A stretch of 64,000 nucleotides of DNA from Helicobacter pylori (GTDB lineage: Bacteria; Campylobacterota; Campylobacteria; Campylobacterales; Helicobacteraceae), in assembly GCF_030323545.1 (NCBI RefSeq), contig NZ_CP122954.1, positions 62,001 to 126,000 on the forward strand, given 5' to 3'. Made by a program: the position numbers and the translations under genes. Shown one piece after another: positions 56,348 to 64,000 of this stretch. The notes under the pieces are model-generated. The model worked only from the letters and a program-made list of their open reading frames with translations. It did not search any database and was not told the origin of the DNA. The stretch's first letter is position 1. Each line of letters begins with the position of its first letter.

Positions 56348-56803
56348 TTATAGCCAACACTTCATTAAAACAGAATTAAAAGCAAAACCATAGCCCACCA
56401 AGCAAAGACCTAACGCCCAATAAGGGAAAAGGCTAAACGAAAGCATGGCGCATAAGTGTAGTGCACACCGGCAAGTTTGATGAGCAGGAAAGACTTCAAA
56501 CAACCTCTCATCGGTTTTGAGTCTGTTTTCTATCAGCCATTGGTATTGTTTCCTAAGCAACCTTTCTTGCGTGAGATAATAAGCGTCCAAAAGATAAAAG
56601 CATATTAACAACACCCCCAAAACACACAGCCCATAAAGATGAGAGATCGCCTCTATTTTGAGGGATAAAACACCCACAGCGAGCGCGAGAGTCCATTTTT
56701 TGCACTCCAAAGAATTTTGCGCCATTTTGTTGATAACGCCCTGCAAAATTTTAAGCTCTTCTATAAGGATTTTTGCTCTGTCTTTTGGGGTGCTATTGTC
56801 CAT
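56348..56803 (-). CDS. Two-helix membrane protein (HP1439-like)
   Basis: 151 aa. LKILQGVINKMAQNSLECKKWT is a cytoplasmic helix before two membrane helices (LALAVGVLSLKI plus LYGLCVLGVLLICFYLLDAYY). A pattern of LQxxINxMAxNSxxxKxW followed by a helix hairpin is seen in bacterial proteins that often sit beside TIR-like proteins, and a TIR-like gene lies two genes upstream. First chromosomal gene right of the ICE. Confidence 0.6.
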   Translation of the reverse strand: MDNSTPKDRAKILIEELKILQGVINKMAQNSLECKKWTLALAVGVLSLKIEAISHLYGLCVLGVLLICFYLLDAYYLTQERLLRKQYQWLIENRLKTDERLFEVFPAHQTCRCALHLCAMLSFSLFPYWALGLCLVGYGFAFNSVLMKCWL

Positions 56804-56834
56804 ATTTGCCTGATTATCTGTTAAAGTTGAAAGT

Positions 56835-57254
56835 CTAGGAGCCTTTGTTGGTCTGTATTTCTGCTTCTATAATATCGCACCCTTGAGAAATACCCTCTAT
56901 TTTTTCCCCAAATTTAAGGGTTTGAGGTTCCATCATCACACCTTTTTGCTTTAATTGAGAAATTCTATTTTCAGTTTCTCCCACTGGCATGTCAAGCATT
57001 TCCATAAAGGATTCCTCATTTTTGAGATCCTCTATAGACATTGCTCCTCCTTTAAATCTGACAACACAATTACCTCTATTAAGCTTCACGCCTTGAATAG
57101 TAACGCTATCTACTTTGGAGCTGATTTGAAACGCACCTTCGCTATTTGCAGTCATTTCAACCGGCGATTCACCGCCACCGCCACCCCCACAGCCCACTAA
57201 ATACAGCGCCAAACAGCTCGCACCCAGTAATTTTTGATAAGTTTTAAAAAGCAT
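56835..57254 (-). CDS. Lipoprotein (HP1438-like)
   Basis: 139 aa. The lipobox is LYLVGCGGGGGG, a Cys followed by a run of glycines that keeps the protein off the membrane. The remainder (VTIQGVKLNRGNCVVRFKGG, GCDIIEAEIQ) looks like a small beta-rich domain with two cysteines. Annotated in 26695 as a conserved lipoprotein. Function unknown. Confidence 0.75.
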   Translation of the reverse strand: MLFKTYQKLLGASCLALYLVGCGGGGGGESPVEMTANSEGAFQISSKVDSVTIQGVKLNRGNCVVRFKGGAMSIEDLKNEESFMEMLDMPVGETENRISQLKQKGVMMEPQTLKFGEKIEGISQGCDIIEAEIQTNKGS

Positions 57255-57338
57255 GCTTGTTCCTATGGATTGATTATGTGTGATAGTTCGCTAAGGGTTA
57301 TAGTTTCTAGATGTTCTAAAAATGGCGATATATCATGA

Positions 57339-57857
57339 CTAGCTTGAAAGCTCTCCATCATTATAGTTAAGCGACTCTTGCCGTGCTGAATGAGTGGTTT
57401 GTGATAGCCCTTGATTAAGAGAAACGCTGTTGTTGCTTTCTAGGAACACGAAATAAGGGCATTTTTTGATCATGTCTTCTAGAGATTCTCTGAGAATGAG
57501 CGTGAAAGCGTCCTTAATCTTACTTATATCATCGTATTCTGCCAATTCGTTTAAGACACCGTCTTTATAATCCCAAAAAAGCGAATCTACAAACACTCTG
57601 TGATTTGTTTCGCTCTCCAGATAGTTTTTAACCTTTAAAGCCTTATTTTTATCCGCATGCGAATGCGATAGGAACACTTGAGCGTTTTTTAGTTGCGGTT
57701 TGAACGGGCTAAAAAAGGCTTCTTTGATTTCATTGCGTTTTAAAACGATGTTGTCGTTAGAATATGGGGCGTTTTTAATGAGTTCGTGAATCTTTTCAGC
57801 CGCTTCATTAATTTGATGGGCTTGGTTGTTAAAAGAGCGTGCAATGGGTTTTAACAT
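57339..57857 (-). CDS. TIR-like domain protein (HP1437-like), probably shortened
   Basis: 172 aa. VFLSHSHADKNKALKVKNYL followed by VFVDSLFWDYKDGVLNELAEYD is the TIR-like signature (SHSxxD, and FVDS then W). FVFLESNNSVSLNQGLSQTT would lead into the conserved W-x-x-x-E end, but after THSA the frame gives ARQESLNYNDGELSS and stops. Another frame stays open to 57267 with a good protein sequence (ISPFLEHLETITLSEL), so an indel near 57370-57400 probably broke the end. TIR proteins can degrade NAD or act as phage sensors. Confidence 0.65.
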   Translation of the reverse strand: MLKPIARSFNNQAHQINEAAEKIHELIKNAPYSNDNIVLKRNEIKEAFFSPFKPQLKNAQVFLSHSHADKNKALKVKNYLESETNHRVFVDSLFWDYKDGVLNELAEYDDISKIKDAFTLILRESLEDMIKKCPYFVFLESNNSVSLNQGLSQTTHSARQESLNYNDGELSS

Positions 57858-58134
57858 AATTTGATTTTCACTGCTATCTAAATCAACCTTAAAAGCTTTT
57901 ATGTTTTTTTAATGTTTTCACTCATTCTAAACCTTTATAAATACAATTTAAGTTCCCTTTAAAATCCTTTGATTATAGTAGACTTAGACTTAGCTTAAGA
58001 GTGCTTGAATTTTGGGGTGTTTGGGGTTGTTAGAATAGCTAAAAACCACCGCTAAAAAAAGCCTTTTTGCAAACAAAAAAGCGAAAAACTTACAAGTAGC
58101 ATGACCCTAAAAGCGCAAAAACAACAAAAACAAT

Positions 58135-58383
58135 CTAAAAAACCTCTTCGCATGCCTTTTTGTCTTTATGGAGTAAGCATTCTTTTTGCAACTCTATAAA
58201 ACGCCTTTTCCTTTCTTCTTCGGTCATATTGTCAGGCTTTTCAATAGAGTGCGAAAGCTTTGAAGTGGGTGTATTGAATTTTGGCGCATACCCTAGTTTA
58301 TTGACTGCATAAAAGCCTAAAGCAGCGATTAAAATAAAAATCCAATCTGTTTTTCTAATCTTAGGGCAAAATTTACACGCCAT
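58135..58383 (-). CDS. Small membrane protein (HP1436-like)
   Basis: 82 aa. A Cys-rich start (MACKFCPKIRKTD) precedes a helix (WIFILIAALGFYAVN). The tail is charged (NMTEEERKRRFIELQKECLLH). Function unknown. The gap before it (57858-58134) has no gene. Confidence 0.6.
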   Translation of the reverse strand: MACKFCPKIRKTDWIFILIAALGFYAVNKLGYAPKFNTPTSKLSHSIEKPDNMTEEERKRRFIELQKECLLHKDKKACEEVF

Positions 58384-58453
58384 GATTTAATCCTTAAAAC
58401 ATTTGAAGTATAATACACTCTTATGGTCAAATTTTTAAGTCTAGGAAAACCGC

Positions 58454-59332
58454 ATGTGGAGTTTCATTCAAAAAATCTTTAAGGCTTTAATCATCGCGCC
58501 TTTAGATTTTATCACGAAGTATTTCAAATCGTTTGTGCTGTTACTCATTGTATTAGTCTTTTTTAGCGCTAAAGAAAGCGCACCAAGCGCCCCGCCCAAT
58601 CTCGCTAAACTCTATTTAAATGGGGCGATTTTTAGCACGGAGGATTTTGACAAAGAAGTGGATAAAATCTTAAAAACCCCTAGCATTAAGGGCATTTTAC
58701 TTTTGATTGATTCTCCTGGTGGGGCGGTGTCAGCGAGCGTGGAATTGAGCGAAAAAATCGCTGATTTGAAGCAAAAAATGCCCGTTTTAGCGTATGCTAG
58801 GGGGGTTATGGCGAGCGGGAGTTATTATGCGGGCATGCAAGCGAGCGAAGTTTATGCCTCTAAAGCGAGTTTGATAGGATCCATTGGGGTGATTTTTTCG
58901 GGCGCGAATGTGGAAAATTTGCTCAATAAAGTCGGCGTAGCCACTCAAGGCGTGCATGCGGGCGAATATAAAGAAATAGGCACTTTTACTAGAGCATGGA
59001 AACCCAACGAAAAAGATTTTTTGCAAAATTTAGTCAATGAGCAATACCAAATGTTTGTGAATGATGTCGCAAAAGCCAGGAAATTAGACGCTAAGGATTA
59101 TAAGGATTTTGCTGAAGGGAAGGTCTTTAGCGCTCAAAAGGCTCTAAAATTAAAACTCATTGATAAAATCAGCACGATTAAGCAAGCCCAAAATCGTTTA
59201 ATGGAATTGAGTAAGGTTAAAAAAGCTTATTGGCTGGAAAAAAGCCCTATGGAGCGCTTCATTGAAAAAGCCACGCAATCAGCCACAAATATCATCACGC
59301 AAGCGTTTGGCTATCAATTATTAATGAGATAA
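58454..59332 (+). CDS. sppA: Signal peptide peptidase SppA (protease IV)
   Basis: 292 aa. N-terminal membrane helix FVLLLIVLVFFSA, then the S49 fold: LLIDSPGGAVSASVELSEKI and VMASGSYYAGMQASEVYASK, with the nucleophile Ser in ASGSYY. LIGSIGVIFSGANVENLL follows. It is short like other single-domain SppA. It digests cleaved signal peptides in the membrane. HP1435 by order. It starts 3 nt before purU, so the two form an operon. Confidence 0.93.
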   Translation: MWSFIQKIFKALIIAPLDFITKYFKSFVLLLIVLVFFSAKESAPSAPPNLAKLYLNGAIFSTEDFDKEVDKILKTPSIKGILLLIDSPGGAVSASVELSEKIADLKQKMPVLAYARGVMASGSYYAGMQASEVYASKASLIGSIGVIFSGANVENLLNKVGVATQGVHAGEYKEIGTFTRAWKPNEKDFLQNLVNEQYQMFVNDVAKARKLDAKDYKDFAEGKVFSAQKALKLKLIDKISTIKQAQNRLMELSKVKKAYWLEKSPMERFIEKATQSATNIITQAFGYQLLMR

Positions 59333-59334
59333 AG

Positions 59335-60216
59335 ATGTTAGAATTTATTTTAAAAATTCAAGCTAGAGACTCTAAAGGTTTGGTGAGTGCAATAAGCACC
59401 ACGATCGCTAACAAGGGCTATAACATCGTCAAAAATGATGAATTTGTTGATCCCTTAAAACAGCGCTTTTTCATGCGGCTAAAAATCCAAAAAGAAATCA
59501 AGCCCTTGAATGTTGAAATTAAAGAGCAAGAAGAGCGATCCTTAAAAACCGCTCTTTTTAAAGCCTTAGAAAACTTTAGCGAGCTATTGATTGAAGTCAT
59601 TTTAACGCATAAAAAAAACATCATCCTGCTCGCTACTAAAGAGAGTCATTGCTTAGGGGATTTGCTTTTAAGGGTGTATGGAGGGGAATTAAACGCTCAA
59701 ATTTTAGGCGTTATTTCCAACCACGAGATTTTACGCCCTTTAGTGGAAAAATTTGACATCCCTTATTTTTACGCGCCTTGCGTTGATCAAGTTTTGCATG
59801 AAAAAGAAGTTTTAGCAATCATTAAAAGCCTGGAATTAAAACACAAAGTGAGTGCAGACTTGCTCGTTTTAGCCAAATACATGCGCATTTTAAGCTATGA
59901 TTTTACGAAGCGCTATGAAAACCAGATTCTCAATATCCATCATAGTTTCTTGCCCGCATTCATCGGGGCTAACCCTTACCAGCAAGCGTTTGAAAGGGGA
60001 GTGAAAGTCATCGGGGCCACGGCGCATTTTGTGAATGAAAGCCTTGATGCTGGGCCAATTATTATACAAGACACTCTGCCCATTAACCACAATTACAGCG
60101 TGGAAAAAATGCGCCTAGCGGGTAAGGATATAGAAAAACTGGTTTTAGCTAGGGCTTTAAAACTGGTTTTAGAAGATCGGGTGTTTGTGCATGAAAACAA
60201 AACGGTGGTGTTTTGA
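59335..60216 (+). CDS. purU: Formyltetrahydrofolate deformylase PurU
   Basis: 293 aa. The N-terminal ACT domain (FILKIQARDSKGLVSAISTTI) is followed by the formyltransferase domain, with LNIHHSFLPAFIGANPYQQA and GVKVIGATAHFVNESLDAGP carrying the Asn, His and Asp active-site residues. It releases formate from 10-formyl-THF and balances the one-carbon pool. H. pylori lacks most of de novo purine synthesis, so it likely serves folate balance. The hsdS remnant begins 54 nt on. Confidence 0.93.
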   Translation: MLEFILKIQARDSKGLVSAISTTIANKGYNIVKNDEFVDPLKQRFFMRLKIQKEIKPLNVEIKEQEERSLKTALFKALENFSELLIEVILTHKKNIILLATKESHCLGDLLLRVYGGELNAQILGVISNHEILRPLVEKFDIPYFYAPCVDQVLHEKEVLAIIKSLELKHKVSADLLVLAKYMRILSYDFTKRYENQILNIHHSFLPAFIGANPYQQAFERGVKVIGATAHFVNESLDAGPIIIQDTLPINHNYSVEKMRLAGKDIEKLVLARALKLVLEDRVFVHENKTVVF

Positions 60217-60562
60217 ATGCTTTTATTAGCATGCTTTAGGATTATTTGGTAGAACGCATGGACGCATTAATGCTGCCCTTATTCAAATGCGATTGAAAAA
60301 AAAGGTTTATATGGATATTCATCTTTTTTTATTATTAAAAATAAGAGCATAACAATAACATCTAGAGGAACAATAGGTGTTGCTTTTTTTAGAGACTATC
60401 CTTATGTCCCTATCGGTAGACTTTTAGTCTTACAGCCAAAAATTAGTAATATTGATTGTAGGTTTTATACGGAATATATCAATTCAAAAGTAAAATTTAA
60501 CACCGAGCAAACTACTATTCCACAATTAACAATTCCAAAAGTTGCACTATGTGAAATCCCCC

Positions 60563-60607
60563 TACCCCCTCTAAACGAACAAATCGCTATCGCTAACATT
60601 TTAAGCG
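60563..60607 (+). repeat. 45-bp repeat within hsdS, copy 1
   Basis: Identical to 61148-61192. It encodes LPPLNEQIAIANILS, the conserved end of each target domain. Such repeats let target domains move between positions by recombination. Confidence 0.9.
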
Positions 60608-61147
60608 ATGTGGATCGTTATCTTTATAATTTAGACGCCCTCATTCTTAAAAAAGAGAGCGTTAAAAAAGCTTTAAGCTTTGAACTATTGAGCCAAAGAA
60701 AACGCTTGAAAGGCTTCAATCAAGCTTGGCAACGAGTGAGACTTGGGGATATATGTGAATTTGGCAACGGAGGAGCTTATGAAACCCTAATAGTAGAAAA
60801 TGGAGATTTTAAACTAATAAGCTTAAATAGTGTTGATATTGATGGCAATTTAAAAAATACAATGAAACGAGTTAATTTTTATGATAATTCATTAAAACAA
60901 GGTGATATAGTCATGGTTTTAAGCGATGTTGCTCATGGGGATTTTTTAGGACTTTGTGCAGTTATTCCTAGTAATGATTATGTGTTAAATCAACGCATGG
61001 GAAGACTTAGAATAAGGAATGATTGCATCAACATTTTATTTTTAAGATTGTATATTAATGCAAATCAAAAATATTTCAAAATGCAAGGTCAAGGTAGTTC
61101 GCAATTGAATTTATCCAAAAAAGCCATTGAAGATTTTGAAATCCTTT

Positions 61148-61192
61148 TACCCCCTCTAAACGAACAAATCGCTATCGCTAACATTTTAAGCG
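61148..61192 (+). repeat. 45-bp repeat within hsdS, copy 2
   Basis: Identical to 60563-60607, 585 bp away, same orientation and frame. Confidence 0.9.
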
Positions 61193-61365
61193 GTTTGGAT
61201 AATGAGATCACAAGCCTTAAAAACAAAAAACGCCAATTTGACAACATCAAAAAAGCTTTAAACCACGATTTAATGAGCGCTAAAATCAGGGTTTTAAAAA
61301 AATAAGTTTTATAACAAAATGACCAACGCCCCAAAAGTCAAGGACAAACCCGCTTATAAAGGAAA

Positions 61366-61389
61366 CCCCTAAGCTTTTAAACTTAGGGG
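61366..61389 (-). terminator. Terminator of the aapA mRNA
   Basis: CCCCTAAG and CTTAGGGG form a perfect 8-bp stem with an 8-base A/T loop. On the minus strand it lies 17 nt after the aapA stop and is followed by TTTCCTTTAT. Confidence 0.7.
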
Positions 61390-61405
61390 AACGCTCTTGA
61401 AAAAA

Positions 61406-61498
61406 TCAGCGTTTCACAGAAACGATCACTTTAAGCCCCAAAAAAGCAAACTCAAAGTATAATGTTTTCCAAGAGCGTTTGCCACTTTTGTGTTTCAT
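61406..61498 (-). CDS. aapA3: AapA-family type I toxin
   Basis: 30 aa, read directly from the sequence. It starts [17 protein letters not shown] and ends VSVKR; the KxxWKTLY and FLGxKV motifs match the H. pylori AapA toxins, which are small hydrophobic peptides that act on the inner membrane and turn cells coccoid. AAGGAG lies 6 nt before the ATG. The antisense IsoA RNA covers this region. The paralogue number 3 is my best recollection from the sequence and is not certain. Confidence 0.85.
61458..61463 (+). promoter_or_regulatory. -10 box of the IsoA antitoxin RNA
   Basis: TATAAT on the plus strand inside the aapA coding region. Transcription would start near 61470 and run across the toxin start codon and ribosome site. 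Confidence 0.6.
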
Positions 61499-61560
61499 GG
61501 CATGCTCCTTTTGACATAGGATTTGCCCCATATCGCAACTATGGGGCGTGATGAAATCCT
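61470..61560 (+). ncRNA. isoA3: IsoA antisense RNA
   Basis: Expected start about 61470 from the -10 box. It is complementary to the aapA start and AAGGAG, and ends in a strong hairpin: AGGATTT pairs with AAATCCT, and GCCCCATA with TATGGGGC (61525-61547). IsoA RNAs of about 80 nt block AapA translation and trigger RNase III cutting. The ends here are inferred. Confidence 0.7.
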
Positions 61561-61630
61561 ACAATAAACCCCCTTAAAACACCCCTAGATCGCACCAAAT
61601 ACGCATGGCAAAGTTTCACGCCCCATTATG
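61518..61630 (-). promoter_or_regulatory. aapA promoter and switchable 5' leader
   Basis: On the minus strand CATAAT at 61625-61630 is a likely -10. In the leader, TCACGCCCCAT (complement of 61541-61551) can pair either with GGGGCGTGA near the 5' end (61616-61626) or with TATGGGGC (61525-61532). These two choices exclude each other, which fits the metastable hairpins described for aapA mRNAs. Confidence 0.55.
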
Positions 61631-61822
61631 ACCACTCAATTAATAAAGCTTATCTTTATTGGATAGAAACAGAGCCATTTGTCAAGCATCAAAAAGAGAG
61701 ATTTTAAAAGTTTAAAATCTAATGGGGTTAAAAGGGTTAGCTTAAATGGATAGATTTACTGGATTAAAAGAAAGGGTTAAAAGCTAGGAGTAGCCATAAG
61801 GCCGCCCCCACAAACGCCCCAA

Positions 61823-62059
61823 TCAATATTGTTGGTTTTGTTGTTGTGCTTTTTTTTGTTGTTGTTGGTGTGCTTGTTGTTGTTGCTGTTGTTGAGCTTG
61901 TTGCTCTGCTTGTTGTTCAGCGTGTTGTTGCGCGTTATGGTGGTGGTGTTCGCCGCCATAGTAATGGTGGTGGTGTGCATGGTGATGGTGGTGGTGTTGG
62001 CTGTTAGCCTGTTGTTGTTGCTGTTGTTGTGCTTGGTGTTGTTGTTCATGGTGTGCCAT
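61823..62059 (-). CDS. hpn2: Histidine- and glutamine-rich nickel-binding protein Hpn-like
   Basis: 78 aa made of His and Gln blocks: MAHHEQQHQAQQQQQQQA, then HHHHHHAHHHHYYGGEHHHH, then long Gln runs. It binds nickel and stores it for urease and hydrogenase in the cytoplasm. HP1432 by order. The Gln repeats are encoded by TTG/TTGTTG-rich DNA on the plus strand and can vary in length. AAGGAGTC precedes the ATG. Confidence 0.95.
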   Translation of the reverse strand: MAHHEQQHQAQQQQQQQANSQHHHHHHAHHHHYYGGEHHHHNAQQHAEQQAEQQAQQQQQQQAHQQQQKKAQQQNQQY

Positions 62060-62082
62060 GATGACTCCTTTAATTGAAATTT

Positions 62083-62108
62083 AAATTCTAGCTCACTAGC
62101 TAGAATTT
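62083..62108. repeat. Perfect 11-bp inverted repeat in the hpn2 leader
   Basis: AAATTCTAGCT and AGCTAGAATTT around CACT. It lies 24 nt upstream of the hpn2 start, next to a TATAAA on the minus strand near 62113. It may be an operator or a leader hairpin for the nickel store. No clear NikR box was found. Confidence 0.75.
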
Positions 62109-62281
62109 CATTTTATAATGCAAAATCTAACCAATTATTAACGAAAAAGATTTTAATACTAATTTTTAATACGAGCACCCATTTAAGCGCTTCTATTGTC
62201 AAAACTACCAACATCTTTGAATGAAAAAAGCTATAATAAAGAAGTTGCATTAAAAAGGAAAGACAAATCCCCTTTTTAAGG

Positions 62282-62287
62282 TATAAT
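62282..62287 (+). promoter_or_regulatory. -10 box for ksgA
   Basis: TATAAT, 26 nt before the ATG. A second TATAAT is at 62232-62237. Confidence 0.5.
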
Positions 62288-62312
62288 ACGAGGAGTTTTA
62301 GAAGCGCTTCTT

Positions 62313-63128
62313 ATGGTGGTAGCTAAAAAGTCTTTAGGACAGCATTTTTTAACGGATGAGTCGTTTTTAGACAGAATTGTTAATGCTTTGCCCCCCTTAA
62401 ACCCACTCAAATTAATTGAAATCGGCGTGGGGCTAGGGGATTTGACTCTTAAGTTGTTGGATCGCTATCCTTTAAAGACTTATGAGATAGACAGCAGCTT
62501 GTGCGAGAAAATGCGATCCAAACTAAAGGCACAAAAAAAGCCTTTTGGATTAGAATTAGTGGAAAAAGACGCTCTTTTTTTAAAAGAAGAAGAGCCTTAT
62601 TTTTTGATCTCTAATTTGCCTTATTATATCGCTACCAGGCTTGTTTTAAACGCACTCAAAGACCCTAAATGCAGGGGCTTATTGGTGATGACACAAAAGG
62701 AAGTGGCACTGAAATTTTGTGCTAAAGATTCACAGAACGCCTTAAGCGTTTTAACTCAAGCAATAGGGAACGCTACCCTTTTGTTTGATGTGCCGCCTAG
62801 TGCGTTTAGCCCGCCTCCAAAGGTGTTTTCTAGCGTGTTTGAAGTGATCAAAGAGCCGCTGAAAGAAAAGGCGTTAGCTTCATTGATCCAAGCACCATTT
62901 TTTGAAGAAGCCCTACAAAAAGGGTTTGAAACATTAGAAGATTTTTTGAAAGCTTGTTTCTCATCTCCTAGGAAGACGCTTTCAAACAATCTTAAAAAAA
63001 GCGTTTCTTATAGAGAAAAGCTTGATAAGGTGTTAGATTTTCTAGCATTAGAAAGCCAACCAACAAGCGTGAGGGCGTCTGAGATAAAAGATTATCTCAA
63101 GCTCTTAAATTACCTTTTAAAAGGCTAA
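62313..63128 (+). CDS. ksgA: 16S rRNA dimethyladenosine transferase KsgA
   Basis: 271 aa. It begins MVVAKKSLGQHFL, a KsgA signature, and has LIEIGVGLGDLTLKLL (AdoMet site), LISNLPYYIATRLV (NLPY catalytic motif) and PPSAFSPPPKVFSSV. It dimethylates two adenines near the 3' end of 16S RNA. Short C-terminal domain complete. RNase J follows 37 nt on. Confidence 0.96.
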   Translation: MVVAKKSLGQHFLTDESFLDRIVNALPPLNPLKLIEIGVGLGDLTLKLLDRYPLKTYEIDSSLCEKMRSKLKAQKKPFGLELVEKDALFLKEEEPYFLISNLPYYIATRLVLNALKDPKCRGLLVMTQKEVALKFCAKDSQNALSVLTQAIGNATLLFDVPPSAFSPPPKVFSSVFEVIKEPLKEKALASLIQAPFFEEALQKGFETLEDFLKACFSSPRKTLSNNLKKSVSYREKLDKVLDFLALESQPTSVRASEIKDYLKLLNYLLKG

Positions 63129-63165
63129 TGCCTTTTTAAAAAATTGAAATAAAGGAATAATCGTT

Positions 63166-64000
63166 ATGACGGATAACAACCATTACGAAAATCATGAAAA
63201 CCATGAAAACAGCAGTGAAAATTCAAAAGCTCATCATGAGGTGCGAGCCGGAGCGTTTGAGCGATTTGCTAACCGCAAAAAGCGTTTTAGAGAAAACGCG
63301 CAAAAAAACGCCGAGTCTTCAAACCATGAAGTGCCTTCACACCATAAAAAAGAGTGCCACCCCAACAAAAAACCAAACCACCACCACAAAGCCAAACACA
63401 CCCCCCAAAAGACTAGAAATTACGCCCAAGAAGAATTGGATCACAATAAAGTAGAGGGCGTTACGGAAATTCTGCATGTGAATGAGAGAGGGACTTTAGG
63501 CTTTCATAAGGAGCTCAAAAAGGGCGTTGAAGCGAATAACAAGATCCAAGTGGAGCATTTAAACCCGCATTATAAGATGAATTTAAACTCTAAAGCGAGC
63601 GTTAAAATCACGCCTTTAGGGGGCTTGGGCGAGATTGGGGGGAACATGATGGTCATTGAAACCCCAAAAAGCGCGATCGTGATTGATGTGGGCATGAGCT
63701 TCCCTAAAGAGGGGCTTTTTGGCGTGGATATTTTAATCCCGGATTTTTCCTACTTGCACCAAATCAAGGACAAAATCGCTGGCATTATCATCACCCATGC
63801 CCATGAAGATCACATAGGGGCCACGCCTTATTTGTTTAAAGAGTTGCAATTCCCCCTTTATGGCACGCCTTTAAGTTTGGGACTGATTGGGAGCAAGTTT
63901 GATGAACATGGTTTGAAAAAATACCGCTCGTATTTTAAAATCGTAGAAAAGCGTTGCCCCATTAGCGTGGGCGAATTTATCATTGAATGGATCCACATCA
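63166..64000 (+). CDS. rnj: Ribonuclease J, start only
   Basis: At least 278 aa to the window end. The N-terminal 130 residues are His-, Lys- and Asn-rich and not part of the catalytic fold; this long extension is typical of H. pylori RNase J. The beta-lactamase fold then starts with ITPLGGLGEIGGNMMVIE and the metal site ITHAHEDHIGATPYLF. It is the main mRNA-degrading enzyme in this species, working with the helicase RhpA. AAAGGAAT precedes ATG 63166. Confidence 0.93.
   Translation, partial: MTDNNHYENHENHENSSENSKAHHEVRAGAFERFANRKKRFRENAQKNAESSNHEVPSHHKKECHPNKKPNHHHKAKHTPQKTRNYAQEELDHNKVEGVTEILHVNERGTLGFHKELKKGVEANNKIQVEHLNPHYKMNLNSKASVKITPLGGLGEIGGNMMVIETPKSAIVIDVGMSFPKEGLFGVDILIPDFSYLHQIKDKIAGIIITHAHEDHIGATPYLFKELQFPLYGTPLSLGLIGSKFDEHGLKKYRSYFKIVEKRCPISVGEFIIEWIHI

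Larger units (their letters stand above)
60271..61305 (+). pseudogene. hsdS: Type I restriction specificity subunit HsdS, 5'-truncated
   Basis: An open frame from 60271 (after TAA at 60268) to TAA at 61305 has no plausible start, so the gene lacks its 5' end. The first 100 codons are the end of target domain 1 (KGLYGYSSFFIIKNKSITIT, then PPLNEQIAIANILSDVD). The second target domain follows (WQRVRLGDICEFGNGG to LPPLNEQIAIANILSGLD). A GTG at 60610 could start only the second half. No hsdM or hsdR is nearby. A 45-bp repeat links its two conserved parts. Confidence 0.85.

Noticed and set aside
61777-62077. Long Asn/Thr- and Leu-rich frames over hpn2
   Set aside because: Shadows of the His/Gln repeat DNA in other frames.
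62130-62165. NikR-like half sites upstream of hpn2
   Set aside because: AATTATTA and TTTAATA are near the expected spacing but match the consensus too weakly in AT-rich DNA.

Overview
The window is Helicobacter pylori chromosome. Gene order, products and AT-rich base composition match the block known in strain 26695 as roughly HP1472 down to HP1430: a restriction-modification locus, polA, ilvE, a Mla-type ABC operon, dnaE, the lpp20 operon, homD, the mnmE-jag-yidC-yidD-rnpA-rpmH block, exbBD, smpB-ispE-csrA, a lone 16S rRNA gene, sppA, purU, hpn-like, ksgA and RNase J. HP numbers here come from memory of that gene order, not from a search.

Layout. 1-3.3 kb (minus): a strain-variable type II restriction-modification operon with a controller, two adenine methyltransferases and a PD-(D/E)xK nuclease that runs off the left edge. 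3.6-33.5 kb: core housekeeping genes and outer membrane proteins. 33.5-35.6 kb: 16S rRNA gene with leader hairpins and a long-range processing stem. About 36.0-56.3 kb: a decayed integrative and conjugative element of the tfs3/tfs4 (TnPZ) type between the 16S gene and the HP1439-like gene. 56.3-58.4 kb: small variable genes, including a TIR-like protein beside a two-helix membrane protein and a lipoprotein. 58.4-64 kb: core genes interrupted by an hsdS remnant and an AapA/IsoA type I toxin-antitoxin locus.

The mobile element reads, left to right: a 22-bp-period repeat array of about 16 units, a putative oriT with a TATCCTGC nick core, a MOBP relaxase, a degraded IS607, repeats upstream of xerT, xerT, the kinase gene ctkA and a secreted protein gene, then a minus-strand type IV secretion operon (virB2, virB3, virB4, virB7, virB8, virB9, an IS608 copy, a small gene and a virB5-like gene). 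virB4 carries a frameshift and the virB5-like gene an in-frame stop, IS608 sits at the 3' end of virB9, and I see no virB10, virB11 or virD4. The transfer channel therefore looks dead, while the DNA-processing part (array, oriT, relaxase, recombinase) looks intact. This suggests an element that now depends on a second system to move.

The most striking unexplained structures are the 22-bp array beside the oriT, the GCGGAACTT repeats before xerT, the shared repeats around ctkA, and the TIR/membrane-protein cluster. Several small genes of fewer than 50 codons were read directly from the sequence: rpmH, a virB7-like lipoprotein and the AapA toxin.
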